Shown here in pieces: positions 7,419 through 16,552 of a stretch of 64,000 bases of DNA (position 1 is its first letter; every line of letters starts with the position of its first letter). The stretch is from NCBI GenBank assembly GCA_016764915.1, contig JAESQY010000020.1:1-64000 (forward strand), read 5' to 3'. Origin of the DNA: Aliivibrio sp. GTDB taxonomy: Bacteria > Pseudomonadota > Gammaproteobacteria > Enterobacterales > Vibrionaceae. The notes under the pieces are model-generated. The model ran no database searches, was not told where the DNA came from, and saw only the letters and a list, made by a program, of their open reading frames with translations. A program made the translations under genes and the position numbers.

Positions 7419-8645
7419 TGTTCATAGCTCTGCCAGAAAGCTTCAATCTCTTGATAAATAGTGTCACTACTCAAGATTGAAACGTGGCCTTCATTAAAGC
7501 CCATCACTTTAGTCGCTTGCTGCTGCGCTTCTTGGCGCAACTGACTCGAAAGATCAATCACACCATCGTTACTCTCTACGTTAATCGCTCCCTTTCCGTC
7601 ATAACCGAACAGTAGAAGGTGGGGAGGTTTATTGCTTCTTTCATTAAACAGTGTTCGGATAAATTCACTTTCTGGATTTAAATCTCGCCACGCAGGCATG
7701 ACAACTGGTGAGTATTCAACCCCACTTTTTGCCGATGCTACACCCGAAAAAGGTGAAGAAATAGAGGTAAAACTCAAAATATTTTGACAATTATTTCCTT
7801 CAGCGCACTGGTTCAGATAATCTTCAACCACTAACCCCCCCATACTGTGCGCCACAATATGGATGTTTTTCACTTTATTCTCTACCATCTCTTTGTGAAT
7901 CATGTTCGCCAAGCCTTTAGAAATTAATGGCAGGGAGACGGCACTTGGGTAGTTCAGCACCCATGCTTGATATTTTGAATTATCTAATTTATCGATTAGC
8001 GGCTTAAAGTCCAATGCCGTTGAGTCCATACCATGAACAAAAACAACAGGAATCTTGTTAGCATCATAAGGTGTTAAGAAGTAGAGTCCAGTATTCCTCG
8101 CCATAAAAAATCGTATCGGTTGCCACATACCCATTTTGGCTGATTCTTTAGAAAAACGTTTATCTGAAAGTGAGACAACTTTGCCAGTTTCTGATAAGAC
8201 AATTTTAATATTGAGTAATTTTTTTTAACGGTTTATTGACCAGTTGCTCAGGTACATTGGTTTTTTTCAGTCCAATTTCTACGTTAATCACTTCATCTGA
8301 CGAAAATAAACGCAATTCAACCATAGAAAACTTTTCATTCGGTTGAAACATGAGGTCATTATTACTGTCCTCAAATACCAGCAATGCTTGCGTGCTTTGA
8401 GCCGTTAATATTGAGATATTTTGACCTCCAATCATGACATCATAACCATTGATTAGAGTGGAATCCGCGTTATTAAGATGTTCGACTAATACGATCCCCC
8501 TACCTGAAGACCCAGTCACCGACAGTGAATATGGTGTCGACTCATCATCAAGAAACTTCAGATCCTTGGCTAAATCCATGAGACTCCCACATCCTGTCAC
8601 GCTCATGATGACCAAAGTTGATAACCAAAAATGAAACTTTCTCAT
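7415..8645 (-). pseudogene. Lipoprotein alpha/beta-hydrolase (lipase) split by a frameshift in an A8 tract
   Basis: Two ORFs read as one gene. The upstream part (8645-8205) starts MRKFHFWL, has a lipobox VTGC, and continues as a beta-rich N-terminal domain ending PEQLVNKPLKK. The downstream part (from about 8203) continues ETGKVVSLSDKRF before its first ATG at 8134 and then has the hydrolase core: VVFVHGM (oxyanion region), AHSMGG nucleophile elbow, and GHVSIL near the end for the catalytic His. Both join in one frame if the eight A residues at 8219-8226 (coding strand) were seven. It follows the LytTR gene by only four bases, so it is the last cistron of that operon. Sequencing error, phase variation or slippage are all possible. 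Confidence 0.7.
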
Positions 8646-8649
8646 CAAA

Positions 8650-9489
8650 TTACATTCCTTTAAATAAGCCATGGGCATTGCGACTGACTGCCAATTTTCG
8701 ACTTTGTATCAAAACGAACATCTTGCCTGTTAACTCTTTTTTTACCTTATCGATCGCGGATACATTTACTATAGTCGAACGATGGATAAGCCAAAAAAGT
8801 TCAGAGTCTAATTGCTCACTTAGATCTTTTAATGAGGTTCTAATAATATATTCACTTAAGATCTCTGTATCATCGTCTGCAAGGCAATAGAGTGAGACAT
8901 ATTTATCTTCCGCCTTAAAATAGAGCACATCTTTAACCGCAATCAGGTGAATCTCTTCCCCTTTGCTGGCTTTAATCCACTTAAGCGTCTCAACACGCTT
9001 AGTCGCCGTTAAATTTGCTAATTGCTCCATCAGTTGCGACATATTACCAAGTTCTGAGTGACCATTTTTTGCTTTTTCAGCTAACTGCTTTTTTGCTCTT
9101 TGGCAAGCTGCTGCTAAACGAGTATCACTAATGGGTTTTAATAAATAATCTAAAGCGCAATGTTCAAATGCACTGACTGCATACTCGTTGTACGCGGTAG
9201 TAAAAATAATTATCGGGGAGTAGGCGCTCTCTTTATTCTCAATCGCTCTGAGCTTTTGTGCCACTTGCACACCATCTAATCCGGGCATTCTGATATCAAG
9301 AAATAGAATGTCGGGTTTTTTATCCATCATCTCCGCTAATGCACTCGCACCATCACCCACCGTTGCCACTATGTTTAACGTTGGCCAAATGTCTGCAAGC
9401 GCTTTATTTAGATGCAACCTTAACAGTGGCTCATCGTCGGCAATAATGGCAGTAGCAAACAGCTCTGATGCGTTATTCATATTCATCAT
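8650..9489 (-). CDS. LytTR-family response regulator
   Basis: A 279-residue two-component regulator. The receiver domain is at about residues 12-130, with acidic pocket Asp18/Asp19, phospho-acceptor Asp65 (LFLDIRMPG), switch Thr in IIIFTTAY, and Lys in LLKPIS. The LytTR DNA-binding domain is at about 175-279 (IHLIAVKDVLYFKAEDKYV, FWLIHRSTIVN). Such proteins act with LytS/YehU-type kinases. Its start overlaps the kinase stop by 17 bp, so the two are translationally coupled. It lies downstream of an ABC/LolA-like/beta-barrel gene set, which is the likely regulon. Confidence 0.9.
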   Translation of the reverse strand: MMNMNNASELFATAIIADDEPLLRLHLNKALADIWPTLNIVATVGDGASALAEMMDKKPDILFLDIRMPGLDGVQVAQKLRAIENKESAYSPIIIFTTAYNEYAVSAFEHCALDYLLKPISDTRLAAACQRAKKQLAEKAKNGHSELGNMSQLMEQLANLTATKRVETLKWIKASKGEEIHLIAVKDVLYFKAEDKYVSLYCLADDDTEILSEYIIRTSLKDLSEQLDSELFWLIHRSTIVNVSAIDKVKKELTGKMFVLIQSRKLAVSRNAHGLFKGM

Positions 9490-10546
9490 CCTGATTTGAG
9501 CGACAGTTTAGGGCGTTTAACATACTTTTGGGCAGTGAGATCTTAGCCCGCACTCCTCCGTTTAGCTCCTCTACAATCACTAACTTTGCTTTATCGCCAT
9601 TACTGAGCGCGGTTAAACGGTCGCGAATATTATCGAGACCAATGCCATTTCCTGTTGGGTGTGAGATCAATTGTAAGCCCACACCACTGTCCAACACGTC
9701 AAAGTAAAGGGTCTGTTGTGACTCTGATATATGAACCGTCACAGTGCCACCTTGGCTGGCAGGTTCAATACCGTGAAATACCGCATTCTCAACTAAAGGC
9801 TGGATCAGAAGTGGTGGAATTTTAAGGTTTTGATCGACATTATCATCACAGATAACATCAAAGGTTAAACGGCTTCCTAATCGTATTGCTTGGATCTCTA
9901 AATAGGCTGTTAGCAGTGCTATCTCATCAGCGATTGACGCAGCATGTTGGCGCTGTTTGCTCAGGTTCGCTCGTAATAAATCTGTAAATCGGCTTAATAA
10001 CTTTTTTGCCAACTGCGGGTCTTCATCAATCAAGGCATTTAGGTTTGCGAGTGTATTAAACAAAAAATGTGGCTCAATCTGACTCTGAAGCTGTCCTAAC
10101 TGGCTAAGTACAATCGCTTTCTCCTGCTCAGCTTGAATACGTTTTGCCGTTTCAAGATCCTTTTTAATCCTCATGCTTTGTTCGGAGGAGTAAAAATAGT
10201 AGTAACAGATTGCGCTAAAGAGAAAAGCCAACAAAAAAACCGGTTTCATCTGCCCAAAGGTTGACAGTTCGTGGCTCTCTTGCATCCAGTAATAGGCGTT
10301 GATGCTACCAAGTCCGATGGCCATGATAAGTGAGAGTATTTCAGATTTTGGACTTGATATGTTTGGAAAGTAACGTTCCATCACATGCCCCAAAAACACC
10401 GCTGACCAGCCGTAACCAAAAGAGGTGAATAGATGAATATACAGTTTACCTGGCCAAACAGAGTAAGTGGTTAAGGCAATAAATAGACAAAAAACGGAGG
10501 TTAACAGTAGGGTCCGTGTGACTCGGTTTGTCGCAAAAGCTGCCAT
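9473..10546 (-). CDS. LytS-type membrane sensor histidine kinase
   Basis: A 357-residue kinase of the His_kinase (PF06580) class. Four hydrophobic segments (about 12-31, 35-56, 70-88, 101-118) form a membrane sensor with almost no periplasmic domain, followed by a coiled coil. His160 sits in IEPHFLFNTLANL, the N-box is PLLIQPLVENAVFHG, and the G-box is GNGIGLDNIRDRL. Kinases without a large extracellular domain often sense through a partner transporter or the membrane itself. Its ATG overlaps the stop of the beta-barrel gene by one base (TAATG). Confidence 0.9.
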   Translation of the reverse strand: MAAFATNRVTRTLLLTSVFCLFIALTTYSVWPGKLYIHLFTSFGYGWSAVFLGHVMERYFPNISSPKSEILSLIMAIGLGSINAYYWMQESHELSTFGQMKPVFLLAFLFSAICYYYFYSSEQSMRIKKDLETAKRIQAEQEKAIVLSQLGQLQSQIEPHFLFNTLANLNALIDEDPQLAKKLLSRFTDLLRANLSKQRQHAASIADEIALLTAYLEIQAIRLGSRLTFDVICDDNVDQNLKIPPLLIQPLVENAVFHGIEPASQGGTVTVHISESQQTLYFDVLDSGVGLQLISHPTGNGIGLDNIRDRLTALSNGDKAKLVIVEELNGGVRAKISLPKSMLNALNCRSNQDDEYE

Positions 10547-11823
10547 TAAAAACGTCCTTTTAAGTTAATTAACACTGCACGACTATCGGTTAACTGTTGA
10601 TACGCTGAATTATGGTCGCCAAAAATAAAACGTCCCGCTATTTCAATCGTTTGATGATAGTCTCCTGAGTCAAAAAGTAAATACTCAAGCCACTGAGTAA
10701 CTATGACTCCACCATCTTGAGGTGAGTATAGAATATCCAAAGTGGGCGTTAATTCTAGCCCTTGGGTGTATTCAAACTGATCAAACGCACTGCTGTCTAA
10801 CGACCAATGTAACATCAAGTTATGTTGAACAATATTTGAGTGACGATACCCTTGCCCGTAAGATTGCGCAAGAGACTGCACTGAGGGATCACTATCTATA
10901 ACAAGAGACGTTGCTCTGTTAATTGCCGTTTGCCAATCACTATCGCTCCAAGCACGGCTGTCATACCAATACTCTAGAATAACGCTATTGCCAAATTGGT
11001 TGGCCCACGTAAAACCAATTAATCCTTGTGTTGCATTCTCTTCGGTGTGCAGCTCTGTTGGCGAATAGAGAGAGTCAGCTATGTGATACTGGACAAATTG
11101 TTGCTGTAATAACGCAGAGGCATGCAACTCCCAAGCCTCATTAAGTACCGTTACCGCACTTGCTCCAATTGAGGTTTTTCTCACGTCATCGTAATAGAGC
11201 AAGCCCTGCCATTCACTGTTGTCATTTAACCAATATCGTTTAATACCAACGCCTTGATTTTCAACACTCTGCTCATAATCCGATTGGTCTTGCATTACCC
11301 AAGAAGAGTCACTAAGCAGTACTGTCCACTCACCCTGCGAATCAAACAGCGACATAGAGGCAATGCCAGCTCCTTCTTCAGTTTGAATACCAATGGGGTT
11401 TTGACGATAGGGTTTGATGATATCCAGAGGCCGATAACCATATCCAACTCCCCAATCCAATCGAACTTTACCAAAGGTAACATCTACGTCATGCTCAAAC
11501 ATCGTCATCGACTGCTGCCAAAATAGCTCTTGGATAACAATGTCGACCTCACTGCTTTCTCCATCGTGTTGTACATCGCTACTGGTCAGTGCAAATAACC
11601 CCAACCAGTTGCCATATTTGGCCTCGGCTTGCAACGAAGTGTCAAAATTGTACCCTTCGATTGAATTCGCAAACAACGGACTCTGCTGAGTGCTGTTTTT
11701 CCCCACACTGAGTTGATAGTTCCAATCGATCACTACCGGAGTGATATTATCGGCATTGTTGTTTGCTATCACTTGTGTTGTCAGACACGGCCAGAGTAGT
11801 GCTAGTTGCACAATCTTTTTCAT
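10546..11823 (-). CDS. Outer-membrane beta-barrel protein of the ABC/LytTR operon
   Basis: A 425-residue protein with a signal peptide (residues 1-20, cleavage near VIANN) and a long run of amphipathic strands rich in Trp/Tyr, ending in Phe (LKGRF), the usual C-terminal signature of Bam-assembled porins. The conserved-looking patch DWGVGYGYRPLD (about 125-136) resembles barrels such as DUF1302 proteins. No exact family was recognised. Because it sits between a LolA-like periplasmic protein and the two-component pair, it may receive or export the cargo of the ABC transporter. Confidence 0.7.
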   Translation of the reverse strand: MKKIVQLALLWPCLTTQVIANNNADNITPVVIDWNYQLSVGKNSTQQSPLFANSIEGYNFDTSLQAEAKYGNWLGLFALTSSDVQHDGESSEVDIVIQELFWQQSMTMFEHDVDVTFGKVRLDWGVGYGYRPLDIIKPYRQNPIGIQTEEGAGIASMSLFDSQGEWTVLLSDSSWVMQDQSDYEQSVENQGVGIKRYWLNDNSEWQGLLYYDDVRKTSIGASAVTVLNEAWELHASALLQQQFVQYHIADSLYSPTELHTEENATQGLIGFTWANQFGNSVILEYWYDSRAWSDSDWQTAINRATSLVIDSDPSVQSLAQSYGQGYRHSNIVQHNLMLHWSLDSSAFDQFEYTQGLELTPTLDILYSPQDGGVIVTQWLEYLLFDSGDYHQTIEIAGRFIFGDHNSAYQQLTDSRAVLINLKGRF

Positions 11824-11835
11824 CCCTTACTCTCG

Positions 11836-12594
11836 CTATAATTCTGAAACCGAATTTCTTGATAGATAAGATGGATTATAAAACTTATCCTCTAAGCTCA
11901 ATTCAACCACCTGAAGATACTCAATAATCGTCTCTTTTTTCGGTTGAATTGAATCCTTTAGCCTCATCTGAGTAACCGCCGGTTTTCCTTCTCTTTCTCC
12001 TCGAGTAAACCACGCTTGCTTGGCCATTTTTCCAGATCGTAAGTAGAGGTTGGCCTTTACTGGAAAATTGTCATCACTCTGCAGCCACAGCTCAATCTTT
12101 TGGTAACTGGCCCCTTTGGTTTTTGCTATCAACTCTAGTTTAATGGTCTGCTGACCTTTTACCTCCTCACTAAGAAGCTCCGTGCCTTGATAGTCATCAC
12201 TCCAAGTCAAAGTAGATATGTCTCCGATTGAAGCTTCACCTAACAGTTTTTGCATCGGGGTAATACGGATTGGACGTCGACTTCTTGGCATCAACAGCCA
12301 GTAATTATCGCCAAGCATCAACATCTTTTGTCCCGCTTCCACTTTCGCTTTAAAGATCACTAAAGATTCACGATTAGGCCGTGTGTACACATTATATTTA
12401 CGCGTTTTGTCCAATTCACCGTTTTGATAAAGTGAGACTAAAGAGACCACCTTAGACTCACGCTCACTTAAGCGATAACTGTCTGCTTGGGCTAACCTCA
12501 ACGTGGGACTCTCATTTTCAGCAGCCCAAGCACTATTCATTAACACCAAGCTTACCAATACTAAACGGCTTATTTTTTTCATTAATTTATACAT
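11836..12594 (-). CDS. LolA-like outer-membrane lipoprotein-sorting protein
   Basis: A 252-residue exported protein with a signal peptide (cleavage near AWAAE). The mature part matches the COG2834-type 'outer membrane lipoprotein-sorting' fold, an open beta-barrel with a hydrophobic cavity: YWLLMPRSRRPIRITP, a Q-K-LLGEASIGDI segment, and ELWLQSDDNFPVKANLYLRSGK. It is distinct from housekeeping LolA. The ATG at 12594 has GAGG nine bases upstream and overlaps the permease stop by eight bases. It likely carries a lipid or other hydrophobic cargo across the periplasm between the ABC transporter and the outer membrane. Confidence 0.8.
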   Translation of the reverse strand: MYKLMKKISRLVLVSLVLMNSAWAAENESPTLRLAQADSYRLSERESKVVSLVSLYQNGELDKTRKYNVYTRPNRESLVIFKAKVEAGQKMLMLGDNYWLLMPRSRRPIRITPMQKLLGEASIGDISTLTWSDDYQGTELLSEEVKGQQTIKLELIAKTKGASYQKIELWLQSDDNFPVKANLYLRSGKMAKQAWFTRGEREGKPAVTQMRLKDSIQPKKETIIEYLQVVELSLEDKFYNPSYLSRNSVSEL

Positions 12595-13831
12595 AGATTA
12601 ATGCCTCTACGATGGGTTTTCTCACCCCTTTCCGCGCTGAGAAATACGCGGCAACCACACAAATCACTGTTACTCCTATGGTGGCGTATAATGCCAGTTC
12701 CGGTGAAAATACAATGTTGAGTGGATAACTGTCTGTTCTTCCAGGTGGTGGTGGCATTTGCACATCAACCAGCAGTAACAAAACGGTTAGCAACACACTA
12801 AATAGCACACCAATCAGTGAACCAATCACTGCCAGTAGTGCCGATTCATGAATAAAGCTTCTGACTATTTCACTCGGATAACTGCCCAATGCTGAGAGCG
12901 TGCCAATTTCGCGAGTTCGTTCTGTGACAGACATGGTCATGGTGTTAAACAACGCCACAAATATCACCAGCCCCATCACTGCACCCATTATGCTAAAGAT
13001 ACGATCATAGAGGTTCTTCACTTTCTGATAAAAAAATGCCCGCTCAAACCAAGGCGTTAAGCTGAGTTTTTGCTGTGACTCATAGCTAGGCAGCAGTGTA
13101 GATACTCTGTCCATAACAGTTTGTGTCAGATCCGTTTGATAAAGAAACACGGATAAAGTGCTGACTTTGTCGCTGCCCAATAACTCTTGTGCAGGCTGGA
13201 TATGTACATACAGTTGACGTTTATCAACTTCAGGAACCCCTGTGGAATAGGTTCCTCTTACTTTAAAATCAAAGGCATTCAGCGCGCCATCGGTAGTGGT
13301 AGAGAGTAACGTGACCCAGTCACCGACCGACAGTTTTAAATTCTTAGCAAGGTCCACCCCGAGCATCACTTGCGGCTCAGTGGGATCATAATTGGCAGAC
13401 TTAATCGATGAGAGTGTTTTTCCCGCTCTAATATCGAGAAACGGCCCTTTTAAATCAAATTCACGCTCATTAACACCAACACCAATGAAAATGCTCGATT
13501 TATTACCATTTGAGATTAATCCTGAAAAGTAAACTCTCGGCTGAACCGCTCTAACATCACCATCTTCTAGTAATTTATTGCGCAGTTTATCGGTATCAGA
13601 TAAACCATTACTTAATGGCATATCTTCATCTGCTTCGAAATAGTTCGGCTGACTAATGGTAATGTGCCCGGTATCTCTGGCTGTCGACTCCTTTAAAGAT
13701 TGGTAAGTATAGAGCCCAAAACCGCCTGCAGAGACCAGTGCAAATACGGCAATCGAAATGATCAATACCGACAGTAGACTACGACGTCCATTTCTTAATA
13801 GATTCAACCATGCCATTTTTAACTGACGCAT
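12587..13831 (-). CDS. FtsX/MacB-type ABC transporter permease
   Basis: A 414-residue permease with one N-terminal helix (about 17-40), a MacB-like periplasmic core domain (about 45-265), and three C-terminal helices (about 280-305, 330-355, 380-400). The TERTREIGTLSALG coupling region is typical of the LolC/LolE/MacB group, which work by mechanotransmission on periplasmic substrates rather than by cytoplasmic import. Only one permease gene is present, so it probably acts as a homodimer as MacB does. It overlaps the ATPase gene by 13 bp. Confidence 0.88.
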   Translation of the reverse strand: MRQLKMAWLNLLRNGRRSLLSVLIISIAVFALVSAGGFGLYTYQSLKESTARDTGHITISQPNYFEADEDMPLSNGLSDTDKLRNKLLEDGDVRAVQPRVYFSGLISNGNKSSIFIGVGVNEREFDLKGPFLDIRAGKTLSSIKSANYDPTEPQVMLGVDLAKNLKLSVGDWVTLLSTTTDGALNAFDFKVRGTYSTGVPEVDKRQLYVHIQPAQELLGSDKVSTLSVFLYQTDLTQTVMDRVSTLLPSYESQQKLSLTPWFERAFFYQKVKNLYDRIFSIMGAVMGLVIFVALFNTMTMSVTERTREIGTLSALGSYPSEIVRSFIHESALLAVIGSLIGVLFSVLLTVLLLLVDVQMPPPPGRTDSYPLNIVFSPELALYATIGVTVICVVAAYFSARKGVRKPIVEALIYV

Positions 13832-14502
13832 AACAACTCCTCTCTCTGCACTTTTCCATCAACAAGATTGATCGTACGATCACATCGATGTGCCATTCGC
13901 ATATCATGGGTTGCTACGATGAAAGTTGTGCCATATTCATGCCCTAACTCACGCATCAAGTCGATAACCGTGTTGGCCGTTTTACTGTCTAAACTGGCGG
14001 TTGGCTCATCGGCAATAACCAGTACAGGTTGATGAACCAATGCGCGTGCAATCGCCACTCTCTGTTGCTGACCACCAGAAAGGTGGTCAGGACGATGATG
14101 AATGTACTTTTCAAGCCCCACTTTAACCAACATCTCGGTAGCTCGATCTTTTTGCTCAGCTTTAGTTACATTGTTTAATTGCAACGGGTAAGCGACATTC
14201 TCTAACGCTGTCATTACTGGAATAAGATTAAAGCGCTGAAAAATAAAACCCATCTGACTACGCCTCATTTCAGCAGCAGCGACTGCCTCTCTTGGCATCG
14301 GCATATTATTAAAAAAAAGCTCACCTTGATAATCCATATCCAGTAGACCGCAAATATTCAAAAGTGTACTTTTACCTGAACCCGATGGACCACATAAGGC
14401 CACCATTTCAGCACGTTGAATCACACCATAAACGCCAGATAAAGCAGGAACAGATTGAGTACCTAACGAATAGCTCTTTTCGATGCAATGGAAACGAATC
14501 AT
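13819..14502 (-). CDS. LolD/MacB-type ABC transporter ATP-binding protein
   Basis: A 227-residue ABC ATPase. Walker A is GPSGSGKS (residues 38-45), the Q-loop region is MGFIFQRFNLIP, the signature is LSGGQQQRVAIARAL, Walker B is VLVIADEPTASLD, and the H-loop is VATHD. It belongs to the LolD/FtsE/MacB type 7 class that pairs with FtsX-like permeases. The start overlaps the upstream gene stop by four bases (ATGA). Confidence 0.92.
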   Translation of the reverse strand: MIRFHCIEKSYSLGTQSVPALSGVYGVIQRAEMVALCGPSGSGKSTLLNICGLLDMDYQGELFFNNMPMPREAVAAAEMRRSQMGFIFQRFNLIPVMTALENVAYPLQLNNVTKAEQKDRATEMLVKVGLEKYIHHRPDHLSGGQQQRVAIARALVHQPVLVIADEPTASLDSKTANTVIDLMRELGHEYGTTFIVATHDMRMAHRCDRTINLVDGKVQREELLCVS

Positions 14503-15167
14503 GCTGCCTCCTTCTGTACGGTTTGTTGCGCTTTTATCGTCAAAGGGTGCTCACTATTTTTCAATCGCATCTGCTGTAACCAGTGCTTAGCTTGCGTCAC
14601 ATCTTCAGCTTTCATCGCGGCTAAGACACCGTAGTAGTAAACCCAAGCCGTGGCTGAAAAATCATGATTAACAAAATGACTATCATTTAACAGCTCGATA
14701 TAGATCTCATAACCCCGATCAAAATGGTTAAAAAAATCAGGCACTGAAGTAAACGTAGATGCCGCCATTGCTTTTACTAAGTTGGACTCAATTAATCCAT
14801 TAACAAGAGGCTGCTTTACCTGGGTTTGTTCTCGATTTGAGAGTAGATTTAGCGCCTTGTCCATCTGCGCTAATCCTCGCTCTGTGTATTCCATCTTTTT
14901 CCAAGGCATCCAAGCATCACGCCCTAACAGAGTTTCAGAACTGCCTAAATAGATAAGCGTTAGTGGTGTCGCTCCCTCTTTTTTTAAGACGACCTTTAAT
15001 TGTTGATTAACCTGCTCAACCGCATCAGCGTCACCTGACGCGCCTTGATTGTACAGTTCGATCATTGCTTGATTCGGGTTTGCATAACTGCTGGTTGAAA
15101 TTAAGCTAACTACAGCCAACACAAAAATGGCTGACAAAGTGGTTACATATGGGGGTATTTTTTTCAT
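14499..15167 (-). CDS. Periplasmic helical (TPR-like) protein, first gene of ABC/LytTR operon
   Basis: A 222-residue exported protein with a signal peptide (cleavage near SSYAN) followed by helical hairpins resembling degenerate TPRs (AMIELYNQGASGDADAVEQ, LIYLGSSETLLGRDAW, ATAWVYYYGVLAAMKAED). No exact family was recognised. A strong AAGGAGAACG ribosome site precedes the ATG. It opens an operon in which every following gene overlaps or nearly touches the next, so it is probably an accessory part of the transporter. Confidence 0.7.
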   Translation of the reverse strand: MKKIPPYVTTLSAIFVLAVVSLISTSSYANPNQAMIELYNQGASGDADAVEQVNQQLKVVLKKEGATPLTLIYLGSSETLLGRDAWMPWKKMEYTERGLAQMDKALNLLSNREQTQVKQPLVNGLIESNLVKAMAASTFTSVPDFFNHFDRGYEIYIELLNDSHFVNHDFSATAWVYYYGVLAAMKAEDVTQAKHWLQQMRLKNSEHPLTIKAQQTVQKEAA

Positions 15168-15262
15168 CGACGTTCTCCTTGTTGATGTTGTTATCTTAGA
15201 GACAACAAAACCACAAAACCGAACATTGCGACGAATGGTAAATAGAGAGGATAAACGGTAGG

Positions 15263-15285
15263 CGCTGCATCAAATCAATGCAGCG
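15263..15285 (+). terminator. Hairpin upstream of ABC operon, possible terminator
   Basis: CGCTGCAT (15263-15270) pairs perfectly with ATGCAGCG (15278-15285) over a 7-nt loop and is followed on the + strand by a T-rich stretch. It lies just past the end of the minus-strand gene at 15301, so it may end that transcript even though the better U-tract is on the other strand. Confidence 0.45.
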
Positions 15286-15300
15286 TTATTTATTTTTAGC

Positions 15301-15738
15301 TTATTTAATTGTGACCAGTTTACCCGTTAGAGCAACACCTGCGACAAAGGTACCAGCACCACACTGAAAGGTCTTTTCATTAGAGGTTAGGTTATTTTTA
15401 TAGTTAGATTTTATCTCAACCACGGCATTATACCCCTCTTTCACGGCTCTCTCTTTCAACGCGATCATCGCTGATAAAAAGACCCATTGGCAGGCTTCTT
15501 CATCCGTTTTGTTAAACGCATTAGTCTTTTTATTGGTTTTCACATTCACGTAGTTAGGCTCTGTTTTACCGTGCTTTTGCTCACCAAAAAAGAACGCCAC
15601 GTCAGTACCTAATTTCTCTTTGGCTGCTACTAGATCCAAAGCATTTTGTATGGAAAAATCCAATACCTCGTCTCTGGCTTGCGCGTTTGAGGAGACAACA
15701 CAGAGGTTAATTAACAGCAGTAGAAAGAACTTTTTCAC
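15301..15738 (-). CDS. Small exported protein of unknown function
   Basis: A 145-residue protein with a clear signal peptide (residues 1-21, cleavage near AQARD). The mature part has one Cys in EEACQWVFLSAMIAL and one in FQCGAG, a possible disulfide, and a motif EGYNAVVEIKSNYKN. Homologues in vibrios are, from memory, sometimes mislabelled as excinuclease ATPase subunits; nothing here supports a DNA-repair role. It is monocistronic, with its own upstream region of 247 bp. Confidence 0.7.
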   Translation of the reverse strand: MKKFFLLLLINLCVVSSNAQARDEVLDFSIQNALDLVAAKEKLGTDVAFFFGEQKHGKTEPNYVNVKTNKKTNAFNKTDEEACQWVFLSAMIALKERAVKEGYNAVVEIKSNYKNNLTSNEKTFQCGAGTFVAGVALTGKLVTIK

Positions 15739-15826
15739 GATATTCCCTTAATATTTATCAGTTTTTGAACAATATGCAACATATTACGTTAACACGTTAT
15801 GCCATACGCTGATGTTACATTGATAT

Positions 15827-15841
15827 TAAGAATAATTATCA
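15827..15841. promoter_or_regulatory. Fur-box-like sequence
   Basis: TAAGAAT-A-ATTATCA matches 12 of 14 positions of the 7-1-7 Fur consensus (TGATAAT-N-ATTATCA). It lies between the divergent genes starting at 15738 and 15986 and could serve either. Found by eye; AT-rich DNA gives chance matches. Confidence 0.3.
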
Positions 15842-15985
15842 TTGAGCCGCAAAGGTTACGCACACAGATCACACTAATGACAATTCTCTATCATCGATTA
15901 CATTGTTATTGTGATTCAGATCGATATAGATTGTTTTTTAGTCGCTTACACTTAGCCTACTGTTACCGATTACAATGAGTACATC

Positions 15986-16468
15986 ATGTCTATATCTATT
16001 GCTATTGCACTGACTACCGCGATTCTTTCAGGTTTGTGGGGGTGGGTTGCCATCTCACTGGGCCTACTGATCTGGGCTGGTTTCTTGGGCTGTACAACCT
16101 ACTTTGCCTCTCCTATCGATGGCATTAAAGGGCTTAAATTAAGCATCATTACAAATTTAAGTGGTGTATTTTGGGCAATGGTGATCATTCAATTATCCAC
16201 TGTTTTTAATTTTGAAATTCTTGGTTACATCATCACGGCACTCGTTACTTTTATGATGTGTTTTCAAGCGAACAAATCGTGGTTAAATTACATTCCAGGT
16301 ACGTTTATCGGTTGCTGTGCTACCTTTGCTGCCGAGGGTAATTGGCAAGTTATCATTCCTTCCCTCCTGCTTGGATCCATCTTTGGTTACTCAATGAAAG
16401 CATCAGGGCTTTGGTTACATAAAAGAGCCAATCAAAACAAAACAACAATGCAAACACAACAAGAGTAA
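15986..16468 (+). CDS. DUF1097 inner-membrane protein (YcdZ-like)
   Basis: A 160-residue protein with five to six hydrophobic helices covering residues 5-150 and a short polar tail. WGWVAISLGLLIWAGFLGC and YFASP early in the chain and FIGCCATFA in the second half fit the DUF1097 family (E. coli YcdZ). Function is unknown. A TGTGA half-site at about 15910 could be part of a weak CRP site. It is followed at 85 bp by the pyrophosphohydrolase gene, which may be cotranscribed. Confidence 0.8.
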   Translation: MSISIAIALTTAILSGLWGWVAISLGLLIWAGFLGCTTYFASPIDGIKGLKLSIITNLSGVFWAMVIIQLSTVFNFEILGYIITALVTFMMCFQANKSWLNYIPGTFIGCCATFAAEGNWQVIIPSLLLGSIFGYSMKASGLWLHKRANQNKTTMQTQQE

Positions 16469-16552
16469 CAGTGAGCAAAAAACCATGCATCATCACCTTT
16501 TTATCGGTATCATTTACCCCAATAGATATTATCGTTTTTACAGGAATTATTC

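Noticed and set aside
8618-8890. 90-codon + strand ORF
   Set aside because: Antisense to the LytTR gene and lipase start; no coding features.
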